A DNA stretch of 64,000 nucleotides from Torreya grandis (taxonomy: Eukaryota > Streptophyta > Pinopsida > Cupressales > Taxaceae). The stretch lies in contig JARHVA010003262.1 in NCBI GenBank assembly GCA_037957365.1, positions 1,299,501 to 1,363,500 on the forward strand, in the 5' to 3' direction. The translations under genes were made by a program, and so were the position numbers. The notes below the pieces were generated by a model that was not told the origin of the DNA, did not search any database, and saw only the letters and a list, made by a program, of their open reading frames with translations. Numbering within the stretch: position 1 is the stretch's first letter; every line of letters starts with the position of its first letter. Positions 24,500 through 38,040 of the stretch are shown one piece after another.

Positions 24500-26640
24500 G
24501 CAAGGGTGGCTAGTCATCAAACTCAAGGTGGCTTCTCTACTAGTAAGGCTCTATTGTTAAATGAGTCTAAATATGAATTTTATAATGTCAAGATGAATAT
24601 ATACTAGATGCCAAAAGTACATGATATTTAGAAGTTAGTTATGGATGGTTATATTGTACTTCTTATTCCACCAACATATGTAATAGCTACGAAGGATAGT
24701 GAAAACAAATCCAAGGAAATGAATGCAATTCTTTATGGCCTATGAGAGGTATAAATTATGAAGGTATTAAATAATGTATCATCCAAATATATATCATAAA
24801 AATTGAATACCATCTATCAAGGAGAAACCAAGGTGAAGATGACCAAGTTATAGACCAACTGGAGATAGTTTGAAAGTCTAAAGATGAAATAATTACATCT
24901 TACCTATTGAATGTTGATGAATTTTTCAATGTCATTAGAGTATTTTGAAAGGAAGTAAAAGAATATATAGTTTTTCAAAAAGTCTTGAGATCTCTAACTC
25001 CTAAATTTGACTCTACGGTGTCTACAGTAGAAGAGATGCAAGATTTGGACAAGCTACAGATGGGTGGACTTCATGGAATTTTGAATACCTATGATATGAT
25101 AAATAATGAAGGAAGATCTCCCAAGAAAAAAACAAATTTAAAATTTCAGAAGTCAAAATACAAGAAGGTCAAAGATGAGGAATACTTAGATGTTGATGAT
25201 GGTAAATTGATAACCATATTTGTAAGGAAGTTGAGGTTTGGATTTTATAATTATAAAGGTAAGTTTCCCTTAAAATGTTTCAACTATAAAAATATTGGTC
25301 ACTTTTAATACAAGAGTCCTAACAAGGATAAATTTGATCATAATGAATAACATCATGAACATCATGGAGATGACAAGAAGACCTATAATCTTAATAAAAA
25401 AAATAATGAGTTTAGGAAGTATGAGGTAGAAAAGGAAATTTCAAGAACTAAATAATATTATATACTAAATAATACAACTCTTTTGATGTAAGTGACTCAA
25501 GTTCATCTAATAGTGATGATGGAAGCCGTGAACCTAAACATGACAATAATGAAACCTTTTTTATAGCCATAAAATTAGACAATGAGGCTTGTTCAAGTGG
25601 GAAAGACATTATGGTTGATGTGGAATTAGATGAAGAAGAAGTTGAAGTAGATCTTGAGGCCAAATTTGGTAAGTGCTTTAGAGGAATTGAAGTTCCAAAT
25701 GAAAAAGAATCACAAACTAAGATCTTTAGTTAAGGACTATGAGGAGCAAATTGGCTTGTTTGAGGAAAGGTTAAGTAACACTTATAAGGAGTATGATGAG
25801 GTCATCAATCAAGTTGAGGCACAAATGGAGGTAGTCAATGAAAAGATAAAGACTAAAGAGGAAGAATGCATTAGGTATGAAACTAAAATGAAATCTTTGA
25901 AAGTTTAATTGAATTAAGAATCTATCAAAGTGAGAACCTTTGTGAAGCATGAAAAGATCACTAAGGATTTAAATTATATATTTAGTATTAAAAAGTCTGA
26001 AAGTGACAATATAGGTCTTGGTTTTAAAGAATACCAAAAGGAGGCACCTCAAATCAAGAAGAAGACTATTGAAGAAAAGAAGGTCAACATGAAAATACAT
26101 ATCAGACAACCCAATTTTATAAGGTATGCCAATTCATTTAATTGTTACTATTTTTGGTTTAATTAGTTTGGTCATAGAGTAAGAGAATATAGAGAACCCT
26201 CCAATGATGAGTATTGATAGGACTACAAAAGGAACTATAGCTCAAACCAATTAAGAGGTATGTATAAGGTGGTTTTTTATAGTTGTCATGATGTAGGACA
26301 TTAAAAAATTCTATCCTAACAAGGTTAGAAGGTATCAAGTTAAAATAGGAGGTTTGAAACCTCTAGAGTGCTAGAGAGGAGACAAATGAATGTATGGAAA
26401 CCAAAAATAATGAAGATAGGTCATGATCAACCTACAAGCTCAAGTGTACTATTTGATATGATAGAACATGCTTCAAATGAAAAATCAAGTCAAGAGTGCC
26501 TATTTTTAACTGACATTAAAGATTAAATGGATGATGAAGAGATCAAAACTATAATGAAAATCAAGCCTAAAAGGGTATTGAATGATATTTATTCATATGA
26601 GAGCATGGAGATCTAGGAATATCCTGAACTTGAGTTTTCT
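24500..26640 (+). pseudogene. gag: Gag with coiled coil and two zinc knuckles, no pol
   Basis: The N-terminal part is a copia-type gag with stops: a NESKYEFYNVKMNIY block near 24560, VMDGYIVLLIPPTYV near 24640, and FESLKMK near 24870. An open piece at 24985-25308 follows (LTPKFDSTVSTVEEMQDLDK, then LHGILNTYDMI). A first knuckle remnant reads CFNYKNIGHF. Next come an acidic Ser/Asp-rich stretch and a coiled coil at 25654-25908 rich in Glu and Lys. A second knuckle near 26140 has lost Cys (CYYFWFN, stop, FGH). A third CHDVGH-like piece lies near 26286. It ends in a block reading EIQEYP-like at 26610, shared with member 2. Confidence 0.85.
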
Positions 26641-27040
26641 TGTGACCTATGGAAGTGGTGACTCCATTAGGATTCATGAAGAAATTAATTACATAGTAGA
26701 AGCATGATGGATGATTGGTTTGAGGGGGAGATATTTAGGTTTGTGACTAAGTTTGATCTGCATTGAGAAGTAGTCTTCTAATCAGAATCCATGTGAAGGA
26801 GGTATGTTTGGAGTAAGTGTGAGCATGTTGTCTTAATGATTCATATTATGTGTTTTGAGCTCTTATAGAAATAAGTTATGGTTCTATATGTTAGTATATG
26901 TAGGTATAACTCTAAATGATAGTTATTTAGGACCCTTTATCATTTATGTCAAAGGGGAGAAACATTAAGAAGGAAGATTAACCAAACTAGGGGAGATAAG
27001 AGTGATCAACCTGAAGAATGATTTTCCATCAATGCATTAT
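26641..27040 (+). other. Non-coding 3' internal region of gag-only element 1
   Basis: About 400 bases between the end of the gag-type frame and the polypurine tract. Stops occur in all three + strand frames and I see no domain. A complete copia element would have pol before this point. Confidence 0.6.
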
Positions 27041-27052
27041 AAAGGGGGAGTT
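27041..27052 (+). other. Polypurine tract of gag-only element 1
   Basis: AAAGGGGGAG followed by TT lies directly before the 3' LTR. The matching site in member 2 reads AAAGGTGGAGAT. Confidence 0.8.
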
Positions 27053-30000
27053 TTTTGAGAAGTTTTTTCATTTATTTCAAGGTCATGTTTGATATCATTA
27101 ATGTCAAGGTCAAGGTTGATTTCATTAATGTCAAGGTGCATTTGTAAAGATGCATGGTAAAGTGGTATGTGATAAGGAGGCCATGTGACAAGAGAAAAAT
27201 TGAAGGAAAACTATTGTCTCTCTATTAAGAGAGAATTTTAAGGAAACTTGATGATTCTTATCTAGTTGATGTCTAGGTTTAGTACAAGGTAATCATGTTT
27301 GTGTAATAATCCTTGAGTACAAGGTTCTTGAGAAGCCTAGTCATAATAAGCATCATCATATCATGAACATGTGCATGATGAGCATGGATATGTATGTACA
27401 GAGGTATGATATTATATAAGAATCATGAAAGGAATGTCTAAAAGGTGTATAAGCACCAATGAGTGTTTCAATACTAGTTTTCAAGTGCAACTACTTAAGA
27501 AGCTTAGACATGACACTAATCATAGCATGAAGAGACCCTATGAGAATATATGAGATTGGTATCCTAGTGATATGGATGAATAGAGGAATAAGAGGTTTTT
27601 AAGGCTGTGTTAGCATGAATATGATGCATTGGATCACTTAATTGTGTTTTAAGGTGAACCTCCAATATTAGGATCTACAGACCTATCATGCAACTAGTCT
27701 AATTCTAGACTCTACTTGACCTAATGAGGGATCATGAGGTGTTGTCAAGGACTATGAAGGATGAAAATTAGTGATACATCATGTGAGAGGTTATTTTATC
27801 ATGTGAGTGAGGTGATAAGATATTGGATAGTGATTATAAGGTTAGTTTGAAGGCCTAATATGACTTGTAGGTCAAAAGCCTAGAGATCAAAGAGTGAGAT
27901 AGTGATCAGATGGAGTATCAAGATCAATTTACAAATAAATTATGAACAAGTGAGAATTAATATAGGTATTTCATACTATTATAAGTATGCTGACCAATTT
28001 TGAGGTCAAATTTTGTAATAAAATTCAATAAAAAAGTGTTTTGAGGTTTATTGTGTGCACATAATGAAGGATTCTCAACCTGAGAAGGACTTTCAAGTAC
28101 TCATTGGAATGTGTAACCTCTAGATTAGAAATTAATATATTCATGGTATATGGGTAATTTTCATATCTCAATGTTATAGTCATTGGTTTATATAATGAAG
28201 GGATAAGATTTATGAATAATCTTTAACATGAGAAATAGTGTTAACCCTCTCTAAAATCCTAACAATGACCTGATGAGAAAGATATTGATAAAAATAGCTC
28301 ATAATGGTTTTTAATGGGTATGTAAGTAATAATAGGTTTTATTCAAATCTAATAGGCACCTACAATTGTTATTGGTCTATCAGGTGAGTGAGTGAACCCT
28401 ACAGGAAGAGCATTGGTTCTTAAAAACTTATTGTAGTAGGTAGAGTTGATCGAGTCAAAGTTACTAAATGGATGGAGGTTGAAGATTAATACTTTTATCT
28501 CATATCTATGGTTGTTTATGAGTAGTTTATATCCTTTAGTTTTTCTAAACTAATCATAAAAATAAACCATTTTATAAAAGGCCTAATGGTGACAGTGAGA
28601 AAACTAGGAAGAAATGAGACGCTAATTAGGTAAGTGTTATCATGGACTAGGGATGAATACAAGTGCATGGATTAGTTTTTAAAAACCTTTAATACATGTT
28701 AATTTTGGATATGTGTTTTTTATGTTATTAAATATGATGAAATTTTTGCTCATAAGTGGACCTATCTTGTGCAAATGAGATAGTGAAGGTGTAAAGTTGT
28801 GAGATTGGTATACAAGATGAATATTGACACTTAACCATGGTATCTTTCTATCTTAGAGTTACCTAATGATTAAGATAATCCACATGCATCAGAAGTCCCT
28901 ATAAGTATTTACATAAGTGTTTAAAGTCATTATCACCATGACTATGTTTGAAGGTAAACTGGTAGATATGAGTAAGTGGAAGTGATGAATTAGAGGCTCT
29001 CTGTCTTGAGATGAAGCATATAATGCATATGATGTTTTATTAGGAAATGAATTATATATTAATGATTTTAATAATATTTTAAGCTATTGAAAGTGATTTA
29101 AATGGTAAATTTAAAATGGGTTGACTAGTTCAGGTTTGATGGTGTATGCTGAAGACAAAGATTAGTTTGCAAGACCAATATTTAGCATTTAACCTTGTAA
29201 TATTTGTACTTGAGAGTGATATATAAATGTAAAATAATATATTTAAGGTTTTATATGTCATATTAAGTATTATTTTAGGGTTTGAAGTTCAAGTCTTCAT
29301 GACTGTATTTTGAGGCCAGTTGTTAGTTTTATGTGGGCTACTTCTAGAGAAGGGTTTGAGTATTTTTACCCTAAGTTATGAAGTCTAATGCACATGGTGA
29401 TGAACCTAAGGTCATGTATCCTCTATTTATATTTTTTCCCATGGTTTTTATAAAAATTTTGTTTATGCTTCAATTAGTTGAGATAGACTTTCTAGGTATG
29501 CATAAACCTAATATGAATAGTACTATTAATGTGCTCCAAGTAGTGGTTTGAGATAACAAGTATTATGGAGCCTAGATGATATTATAAGGGGTATATTTTG
29601 ATTTAATATGATGTGTTTATTTCATTTAAAGTTTTTTAATTTTATCCAAGGAGATCAAAGGGTAATGTGTGCTAAGTAGGGCTAATGGAATTAGGTTTCC
29701 ATGAGACCTAAAGGAGAGATAAGGCCTATTTGAGAAAGGTCTGATATAAAGGGACTAAAATCACATGTGATCCATGTTTATGATATTTCCTAATATATAT
29801 TTCATGTCCTACCTAATAATGGTAATAATTATTTTCTGACTAAGAATGATATGAACAAGAAACTTATATAAATACTAGGCATTTTTAGGCCTATTGGTGT
29901 GTGTAGTGTGAGAGCAAACAAGAAGGGATATTGTAGGGTATAAGGAAGCCTTGTATACCATCAAAATAAGATAAATTATTGGTGATTAAATTTCAACAAA

Positions 30001-30538
30001 GGTTTTTTGTGTGAGGATCAAGATCATTTGACCAAATCAAGTCAAGAAAAAGGATAGTTAAGAGAAGAAGGCTAGAGACTAGTTTTGAGAGGGATAGAAG
30101 TGTGTGAAGAGAAAAATAAGGATATTGTCATATATTGTATGATAAACATAGTTTTTTAAATTTTATCATGTTTTTTATGTGGTTGAGCTGGTTTTGACTC
30201 ATCTAGGGGGTTGATGTCTCCTTGTAAGTGGGTGCTTGCTAAATCCTAGTTGAGTTGGTGCTTAGCTAGTTGGGGTTGGTTTCATGTGAAGTTAGTGCTT
30301 CACTAAAGTTTGTCATTTTATTATATGACTATATTCCATTTTCATCATTAGTGGGTTTTATTCCCCTTTAGGTTTTCCCACATATAGATTGTGTTCATGT
30401 GTTTCATGCTCTTGTAGATTAGTTTTTATGTTTGCTAAGATGTACGTGCTTAACAAAATGATCTATGATTTCTTAATTAAAATTATATAAGAAATTTTTG
30501 AACACTGATTCACCCCCTCTATATAATTTTTTTTAACA
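27053..30538 (+). repeat. 3' LTR of gag-only element 1
   Basis: It begins TTTTGAGAAG, where member 2 has TGTTGAG, so the terminal TG has decayed. It ends ...TTTAACA. It is colinear with the 5' LTR over its whole length. The two differ by many substitutions and small gaps, so the insertion is not recent. Confidence 0.85.
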
Positions 30539-30544
30539 CATAAT

Positions 30545-32928
30545 GGGGTTGAAATTAATTACTTGATAGATAGGAATTATTGGGCAAAGGTCTAGGCCTA
30601 TCGGTAGTTGGTCTAGGGTTTATAGTGATAGTGGAAACATGACCACTTTAAATGTTCCTTAAAACATTTTTATATGTATATTCAAAGGCATGATGGCATC
30701 CTTAGTTCATTTGGTAATTTTTCCCTTGGTTTTGACCATTTTTTTGATGTTATTATGGCTAACATTATTCTTTGTTGATTTTACGATTGAGTTATCTATT
30801 GATTATAATAATTTCATAATTGTAATCCATCCACAATTGTAATCTCATAATTGAGATTATATGAATTTTTATACAAACTTCTCTAAAAGATCATAGAATT
30901 TAGGTTCAAAATTCTTTAATAATTTCAACAACCATTCAAAGACTTCTCTAGATAGACTCTTTAGAAAGAGTATAAGTAAGTATATGTTGTTATAGGCCAC
31001 TGACTAGTAGGAAACAAATAATTATTTTAAATTATCTTTAGGGTCACATTTTCCTTTGTATTTTATCAAATTTAGGTGGCTTGTAACCTAACAAAAATGG
31101 TATTTTAAAATATTCCATATTGAATGGATATGAGCATATTTCATCTAGTTTGAATTTCTTTGTTTGTTTTCCAATCTGTATAGCTTAAATTGCATCCTTC
31201 ATCAACCCTTGGGAAGGGAAACTAGAGGGAGTGGCCTATTGTTATTGAGGTTACATGGTCAAGGGTGGATTACCTTGATCAAGGTAGGTATATTATGTAA
31301 ATTTGGTTGAATTGTCCAAGTGATTAAGTATGAATATCCATACTTTATGATTATATTGTATATATATAATACACTACTATTGAAACACATTCTATATAGG
31401 ATTGGTTATATAACCCTAGTTAGTGAATTGTGGCTACAATAATGGCATTTGGATTTGTAAAATTTATTAATATTGTTGGGTTTGGGATGGAACATGTTGC
31501 CTACTTTTTAAACTCTATTGTATATAAGGAATGCATTATTGACTATCTTCTTATTGTTGGGGGTGTTGATAGTTGGATACTTGTTACACATGCAATACCC
31601 ATTAGGTGAAAAGCAATTATTTCATAGTGCCTAATACCCATTTTACATAAGAACCTTATTGTTTATTGAACACCTATTGCTAGATTGACACTTGTTGTTG
31701 AATAGTCACTTGTTTTTGGTTTGGAATTTATTGTTTTTGATTAACTAAGTACTTTTTAATCGATAAAAATATGATATTGGTTAGGAAAAATTTATGATTT
31801 ATAAGGTATATTTATTTGTGTTTGTTGTGGTAGAAAATTCATTGTCACCTATTGAGGTGGTGTAGTGTTCTTCATTTGTTGGTATGTTGGTCTATTGTTG
31901 GTTTGTTACCCCTAATTACACACTCATGAAAGTGGTTAGTTGGGGAGTGGAGGTTACTTGTTGATTTTTAGAAATAGGCATACATAATCCTATTATTGCA
32001 TTCCACTCGTGGCATTTTTTGGAGTAATCTATTATATATTTCTTGATAGTAAACTAGACCCATATTGGTTTTAATTAGAATGCACTTTCATGTTATACAC
32101 AATGTTTTGAGTGAGGTATTCTAATTGAGCATCAGTGTATTTTGTCAAAATATGGAAATTATACATGTCACTAACCAACATGATTTTGATAAATGGGTCT
32201 ATGTTTTGGCTTACATACCCTGAATCATCCATTTATTTCCTTGTTGACAAATCTATCTTAATAAGTGGCATATTATAAATAGTCCTTATATTAATATTAT
32301 GAGCTAGGTTGAGATAATTTTGGTATTCTTGGTTTACATGATCCATTTGTTCATCCATAGGGCCTTTATCTTTAATAAGTATACTCTGGTCTTGATGTGG
32401 CATTTGGACTAAAGTTTGACAATAACCAGTTGATGCCTATTCAATTGGTTGAATTTGAGGTGAATTACTAAGATTTATAATTAAACTACTTAGACTTTAA
32501 TGTGGGATGTCTAGTAGAAACTTAGCTCCCACTTTAACATCTCCAAAAATAAATTCATCTTTATTCTCTAAAAAATGATGTTCAAATAATTATAGATCGT
32601 ATCTTTTCTATATTTGCATCATAACATAGTAGGACTCTTATTGTTGGATTTATTCAATGTTATGAATCATTTGAGCAAGGTATTATGACATTTGCTCTAG
32701 TTCTTGGCCTATATAAGGAAGTGCATGCACCAAATACTACACTAAAGGGTCATGAATTTTCTCAAAATATGGAATGTTATAATATGGATAAGGATATATC
32801 TCATAAGCTATGTCATCATATGAATCTTAAATAGAAGGTCATTGGTCATAAATTTTTCATGGTCTAGATTATATATGGTCCTACTACATGTGTAATGAGG
32901 CATGATTGAATCTATAGATAGGTCTCAT
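30545..32928 (-). pseudogene. gag: Gypsy gag, main part
   Basis: The likely start is the ATG whose complement is at 32926-32928 (MRPIYRFNHASLHM). The N-terminal part near 32600-32760 is Gln-rich if stops are read as decayed Gln (LPYIGQELEQMS, then YLAQMIHNIE). The capsid core near 30880-31090 reads PPKFDKIQRK, then FLKSLSREVFEWLLKLLKNF, the standard Ty3/gypsy gag block. The frame then meets the inserted gag-only element at 30544 and resumes at 20938. Many TAG/TAA codons break it. Confidence 0.83.
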
Positions 32929-35836
32929 GATAAAAAAAAGGTTTTTTTGGTAATAAACAACCAAATTCTAAACATAAATAAACTTTGGATGTATAAAATA
33001 TTCCCAAAGGATAAAACAACTAAACTAGGAAAAAGTAAAAAAAAAAAAAAAACTTGAAACCAATATAATAAAATGACAGTAATTTTGCCCAAAGGTAGTT
33101 ATAATCAGTGGCATAAGTAAAAAAAATGTTTGAAACTCATTTATGGCTAAGTTTTTAATTTTCCCAAAGGTAGGTATAATTAGTGACAAAAGTAACACAA
33201 AGGCTCAAAAATTATTTATGACTAAGGTACTGATTTGCCCAAAGGTGCTTATAATCAATCATAAAAGTATCTAGATAGAGTAGAATAGTTTTGAACTAGG
33301 TTAAAATAATATCAATGATTTTACCAAATTCTATTATAATTTTTAGCATGAAAAATAAGGATAGACTCAAAAATAAATAACTTAAATAATAACTCAAACA
33401 AAACTAAACTAAGGTGATTGGCTTGGACAACACTCAATAATTGGCTCACTAAGAATCAATATTTGATTCACAAGAGACTATTAGAACAATGGAATTATGA
33501 AATTTATAATTTATCACAACAAAATTCAAACAAGGCACATAACAACAACTTGGCTCAAAATGATGCTCAAACAAGGCATAAAACAAACAATAATCACTAG
33601 GTCTAGCCAATGGGTCCCTTAAATCAAATAGGAAATCAACCCAAGTAACATAATGTAAACACAAAAGGTAGACAACCTAATCCAAGATTAGATGAGGATT
33701 TGGATTAAACTTGATAAGTCTAGGATTTTCACTTTGAAAGGTTGGGTTTTGGATTTAATGCAAAAAAGACTATAATTTTTTAAGGTAAAAAGGCTAGACA
33801 AAAATGGGTAGCATGGCTATGGATTTGAGACAAGACAGGTATAAAAATGGATTAGAACTTGGATTCAAAAAATATAAGATATTTTAAATGATTTAGGTAG
33901 TTTAAAAATTCTCCTTCAAATAAATTACATAATAATGGTTTTGGACTCAAAAATCCAAGGTAAATGTTTGAGACAAAAAGGGAAATGTAATGAAACCCCA
34001 TTTAAATAATTGACTCACAAATGGTTTTGTAAAAAATCTCCAAGGTAAAAGTGTGACACAAAAATGGTTATAGGAATACCTCTTAGGCTAAAGGAGTGTG
34101 CAAACAATGTGATAGTTTTAGACTTGTTTTGATGTGATAATACAAACAAACAATTTTAGTCTAAAAACACACATGTAAATCAAAGAAAAATAGAAGTAAA
34201 ACTAATAGCTCATCCTAAATATAAAATTTACAAGGTTATACATAGCTTCTACCAAAGTTTCCATCAATATACTAATTATTTTAAATAATTAAGTGTTATT
34301 AAAAAATTAAAGTACAGGTGTAGGTAGAGTTTTTATGCCCTTCTCTATTTATCAAGCATTGATACATGGAAAAAACTTAGAGTGAGGATCACTCAACATT
34401 TAAAAATAAATTATATGTCAAGTGGGGTTGACTAAAAATATATGAATCCTGAATGCATGAAATGGTTCCAAGTGTGGATAATATAAGGGTGAAATCATGT
34501 TAATTGGGTTCATACCTACTAACTTACTAAACAAAGGTCTATTCCTTTACATAGAAACTCTAGCCATGTGCTACTTCGTAGAGTTTGATATTTAGCAAGA
34601 CCTAACCTAGGTTTTCATTAGGATTGGAGAGGCTAGATTCTCAACCCCATAGAAATCATATTATCATGTGCCTAATTTATATACCCCACCATAGAGTGGG
34701 GTCGGTATAATGCTGGGAGATGAAACCCTAGATCAATGCACCCCTAGAGAACTTATGAGGGAGAAATGAGATCCGGCCTAAAAGATAAATGTAATGAAAT
34801 AAAATAGAAAGACTTTAGAGGTTATTTTTGGGTCATCCAAGTCACTTAGAGCTTGGGAAGAGAATACGTGACATTCTTTCTGACAAGACCAAACAAATAA
34901 GGCAATAAACTAAGCACTTTTGGTCACTTGCATTCTATAAAAGGGTTAGGGGAAGAGCATACATGTAATAGTTCCTAATTTTATACAAACAAATAAATCT
35001 TACTATGAACTTTAAAATTTATATAGGGACAAAAAACAAAAATAAATTAAAAAATCTCTTAAGATCTCTAAATATAATGTATGTTCTTTTTAATATCCCC
35101 AAATCTAAGTGTGATTAAAAATTTGGCCCCTTGGCCTTGTTTACACTTGTGAAAACTTGAAAAAACAAAAGGACAAATGTGATTAAGTGGAATTTAAGCA
35201 CCAAACCAAAGTGTATGAGATTTAAATAATGCCTAAGCTTATCTCTCTCTACCTTAGGTCCTACAAAATGTTAAGCAGTTTGTTTGCCTAAAATCCAAAA
35301 ATCAAGTGAGTAAATGACAAACTATTTTGAGCTCTCAAGTTTTGGAAAAATATAGAGAGAATCCATTTTTTAGTAGGATAAATCCACCAATTTACTACAA
35401 ACACAAACATAAAGATAAACTTTGGTGAAACCACCATTTAGCAAGGCAAAGCCATCGATCAAGTCAAGTGAATCCATCTAAATAAGTTGTAAAAGAGTGA
35501 AGTAGAGAGTAAATCTACCTAGAAAATCCATCATTTAATAAGGGAAAATTCATTGAATCTACATAGAGAATCCACCATTTAACAGCTCAAATCTACCATT
35601 ACAAAGATATCATGTTTGCATAAATATGATCATAAATAAGCATGGGAATGGTGAATCCTCCATTAAATAGGCTAAGTTGTCGATAACTCAAAAAATAGAA
35701 TGATGTATATTTCAAGGCTAAAACTCTAAGATTGAAGAATTAAATGTATTTTTTAGTAAACCTAAGGTTAGCATATCATTCTCTTTGGCCATACAGGATG
35801 CATGGTCCCACTAGGCATGATATTATGTACTTTAGG
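32929..35836 (-). other. Long 5' leader of the gypsy element
   Basis: No coding signal stands out over 2.9 kb. It contains copies of the 19 bp motif seen in the 3' UTR (33070-33350). It also has a run of loosely repeated ATCCACCATTTA-like segments at about 35350-35600. I could not identify a convincing primer-binding site next to the LTR edge at 35837. Confidence 0.65.
33070..33350. repeat. Second array of the CCAAAGGTRGTTATAATYA motif
   Basis: Copies stand near 33090, 33171, 33237 and, more decayed, 33320. The orientation on the + strand is the same as in the 12225-12720 array. Spacing here is about 65-85 bases. Confidence 0.78.
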
Positions 35837-37391
35837 TGTTCTAAGAGTAAATAATATGTATATTAGTCCCTTATTAATCTAAATGAAAAAACCAAGCATA
35901 ACAATACACTAATACTAAACACTCTTACATAAAAATTGTTGTCAATTAGACTCACACCCTTTTCGAGGTAGTTTTAGGCCTTCAAATTCTACTAAAATAT
36001 GGAGACAATCCTAGGCTGTGGGTGGCCTAATTAGTGGATTGAATCTCTAGATTCTAAAGGGTTAGCTACCTTTGGTGTATCACTTAGGATCCCAAGTTTA
36101 TGCCACAAACTGCCAAGGAAAAGGGAAGAGGGAAAAGTTAAGAAATGAAATTTAAGGAAAATCCTATCTAATGATGGTGATACACCTATATTTTGGTTCA
36201 TCCACTCAATTTGAGCTTCTAAAAACACTGATTAGATAATAAAAAAGCCAAAATTTCAACTCCAATTGACTCTTATGCATCAGTATTTCAGAAAAGGTTT
36301 TATCTAGTGATAAAATATTGAGGGAAATGATGGAATAGGCCTGATTCAAGACACTAACTAGCCACTTACATCCATCATAACTTTATCCAAAAGACATCAA
36401 ACACAAAACATGACTTGCATAATCTAAACAACTAGTAACTAGGTAAGAATTAAAACTTGAAAAGGAAGAAAATTCTATCATATATGCAAACCACTGACAT
36501 AAATACAGTATACCAGCATCTTTGAATATAAAAATAGTCCTTCTATTTATCTAAAAAGGTTACAAAACTCATTCTTGATAGAGTCTTAGCTTATCAAGAG
36601 AGGGCTCTTTCCAAATGGCTAAAAAGTTAAATTATATAGTAAAAATCATACCAAAACCAAGAAATTGGCATTGAAAATAAGAGAGGAGATCAAATCCCAC
36701 ATCACACAAGTTCCACTTGAGTTATCAAAAGATAACCAATCCTTCAAATAATATATTTTTCCCTATGTCTTGCATGAAATAACTCTTTGGCATTGAAAAA
36801 GGATGGCGGGTCCATCTTGGACTAATCTCCTTCATGAATGGAAAGCTATGCCAAATCTTCAAAGAGAAACTTCACTTGATATTTTTGGAAGTTGAGTTGA
36901 AATAAAATAAAGTCCTTCCTTACAGGAAAAACAAGGAAAATGCATGATAAGCCTTGTCTAGTCAACTCCAAGTAACTCTATCCTGCATGAAATGATACTA
37001 TGCCAATCCTTAGGTGAATAACTTTAGTTTGAACAAGTTGGAAGTGTTTAAATCCTTCAATTAACAAGATAAATTAGAATAGATGTGACACTTTGACAAA
37101 AAGTTAACTCAAACTCAAGACCAATCAACTCTAAATGGCCTTCATTCATATGAAAAGGGGCTTTGAAAACTGAAGCATGCATGAAATTTTATGTTAAGAT
37201 CAGATATGCAACATTTGAAACTCCATGATAGATCCTTGAATTTCCTCAGCCTTTTGCTCTTAGGCCCTTTATTTTTGCATGTATTCCTTCCAGCTATTTG
37301 TTTCAGAGTTTTCTCTCGAAGGAATTATTTTGGCTCTTTGAGATGAATTTTTCTTTTAGATAATTTGTCCATGGATTACTTCCTTATGCAC

Positions 37392-37619
37392 TTTTCCATA
37401 GAAAATTTTTCTAAAGGAAATCATGTCTTTATACTTTTTGCTTATCACTTTCTCATAGACAATTTATCTAAAGGAAATCATGTCTTCAAACTTTTTACTT
37501 ATCACTTTTGCATAGACAATTTGTCTAAAGAAAATAATGTCTTCAGACTTTTTACTTATCACTTTCCTGTGGGAAATTTATCTGATGGAAATCATGTCTT
37601 CAAAAATTTTGCTTGGACC
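37392..37619 (+). repeat. 57 bp coding-frame minisatellite, four units
   Basis: Units begin at 37392, 37449, 37506 and 37563, each 19 codons. An open frame at 37365-37730 reads through all of them, each unit a variant of F-x-x-x-NLSKGNHVFKLFTYH. A weaker unit precedes at about 37330. Because 57 is a multiple of three, an open frame is expected once one unit lacks stops, so this is not good evidence for a protein. Confidence 0.85.
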
Positions 37620-37695
37620 CTTCAGAACTTCGAAAATATACCATTTTGCCTAGAAGTGCCTTTTGGATTTGGAAATGTCCCTTCAAAATTATTAA

Positions 37696-38040
37696 AAATG
37701 ATCATTAGAAAAATTGAAATGGACCATTAAAAAAAATTGACATGGACTCTTTAGAAAAATTGAAATGGACCCTTTAGAAAAATTGAAATGGACCCTTAGA
37801 AAAAATTGAAAAGGACCCTTCAAAATTATTGAAAAGTACCTTTTCCATTGACAATACCCGTTGGAATTCTTGAAATGGATTGTTAGAAAAATTAAAATGG
37901 ACCCTTAAAAAATTGAGAAGTTCCCTTGCTTTTGAAAAGGACCATTACAAATTCTTGAAAAGTACTTTTTTCTTTGAAAATACCCTTCAGAATTCTTGAA
38001 ATGGACCATCATAAACATTGAAATGGACCCTTCAGAGCTT
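37696..38040 (+). repeat. Minisatellite of about 24-30 bp units
   Basis: Roughly ten units vary around GAAATGGACCCTTTAGAAAAATT. They adjoin the 57 bp repeat within the same 2.45 kb insertion. Some units read GAAAAGTACCTTTT instead. Confidence 0.8.

Larger units (their letters stand above)
20939..30538 (+). mobile_element. Gag-only LTR retrotransposon (TR-GAG-like), family member 1
   Basis: Direct repeats of about 3.5 kb (20939-24437 and 27053-30538) flank only 2.6 kb of internal DNA. The inside has an initiator-Met-type primer-binding site, a single gag-type reading frame and a polypurine tract. No protease, integrase, RT or RNase H motif is visible. It is inserted into the gypsy gag. ATAAT precedes the left LTR (20934-20938) and recurs one base after the right LTR (30540-30544), a likely target duplication. 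It depends on another element's enzymes. A second member lies at 39696-61222 in the opposite orientation. Confidence 0.88.

Noticed and set aside
35790..35836. Primer-binding site beside the gypsy 5' LTR
   Set aside because: The minus-strand sequence next to the LTR edge (CCTAAAGTACATAATATC) does not begin with the expected TGG-type match. A TGGGACC further in is too distant to call.
36031..36228. 65-codon minus-strand open frame
   Set aside because: It has no motif, is short for AT-rich DNA and lies inside the 2.45 kb insertion.
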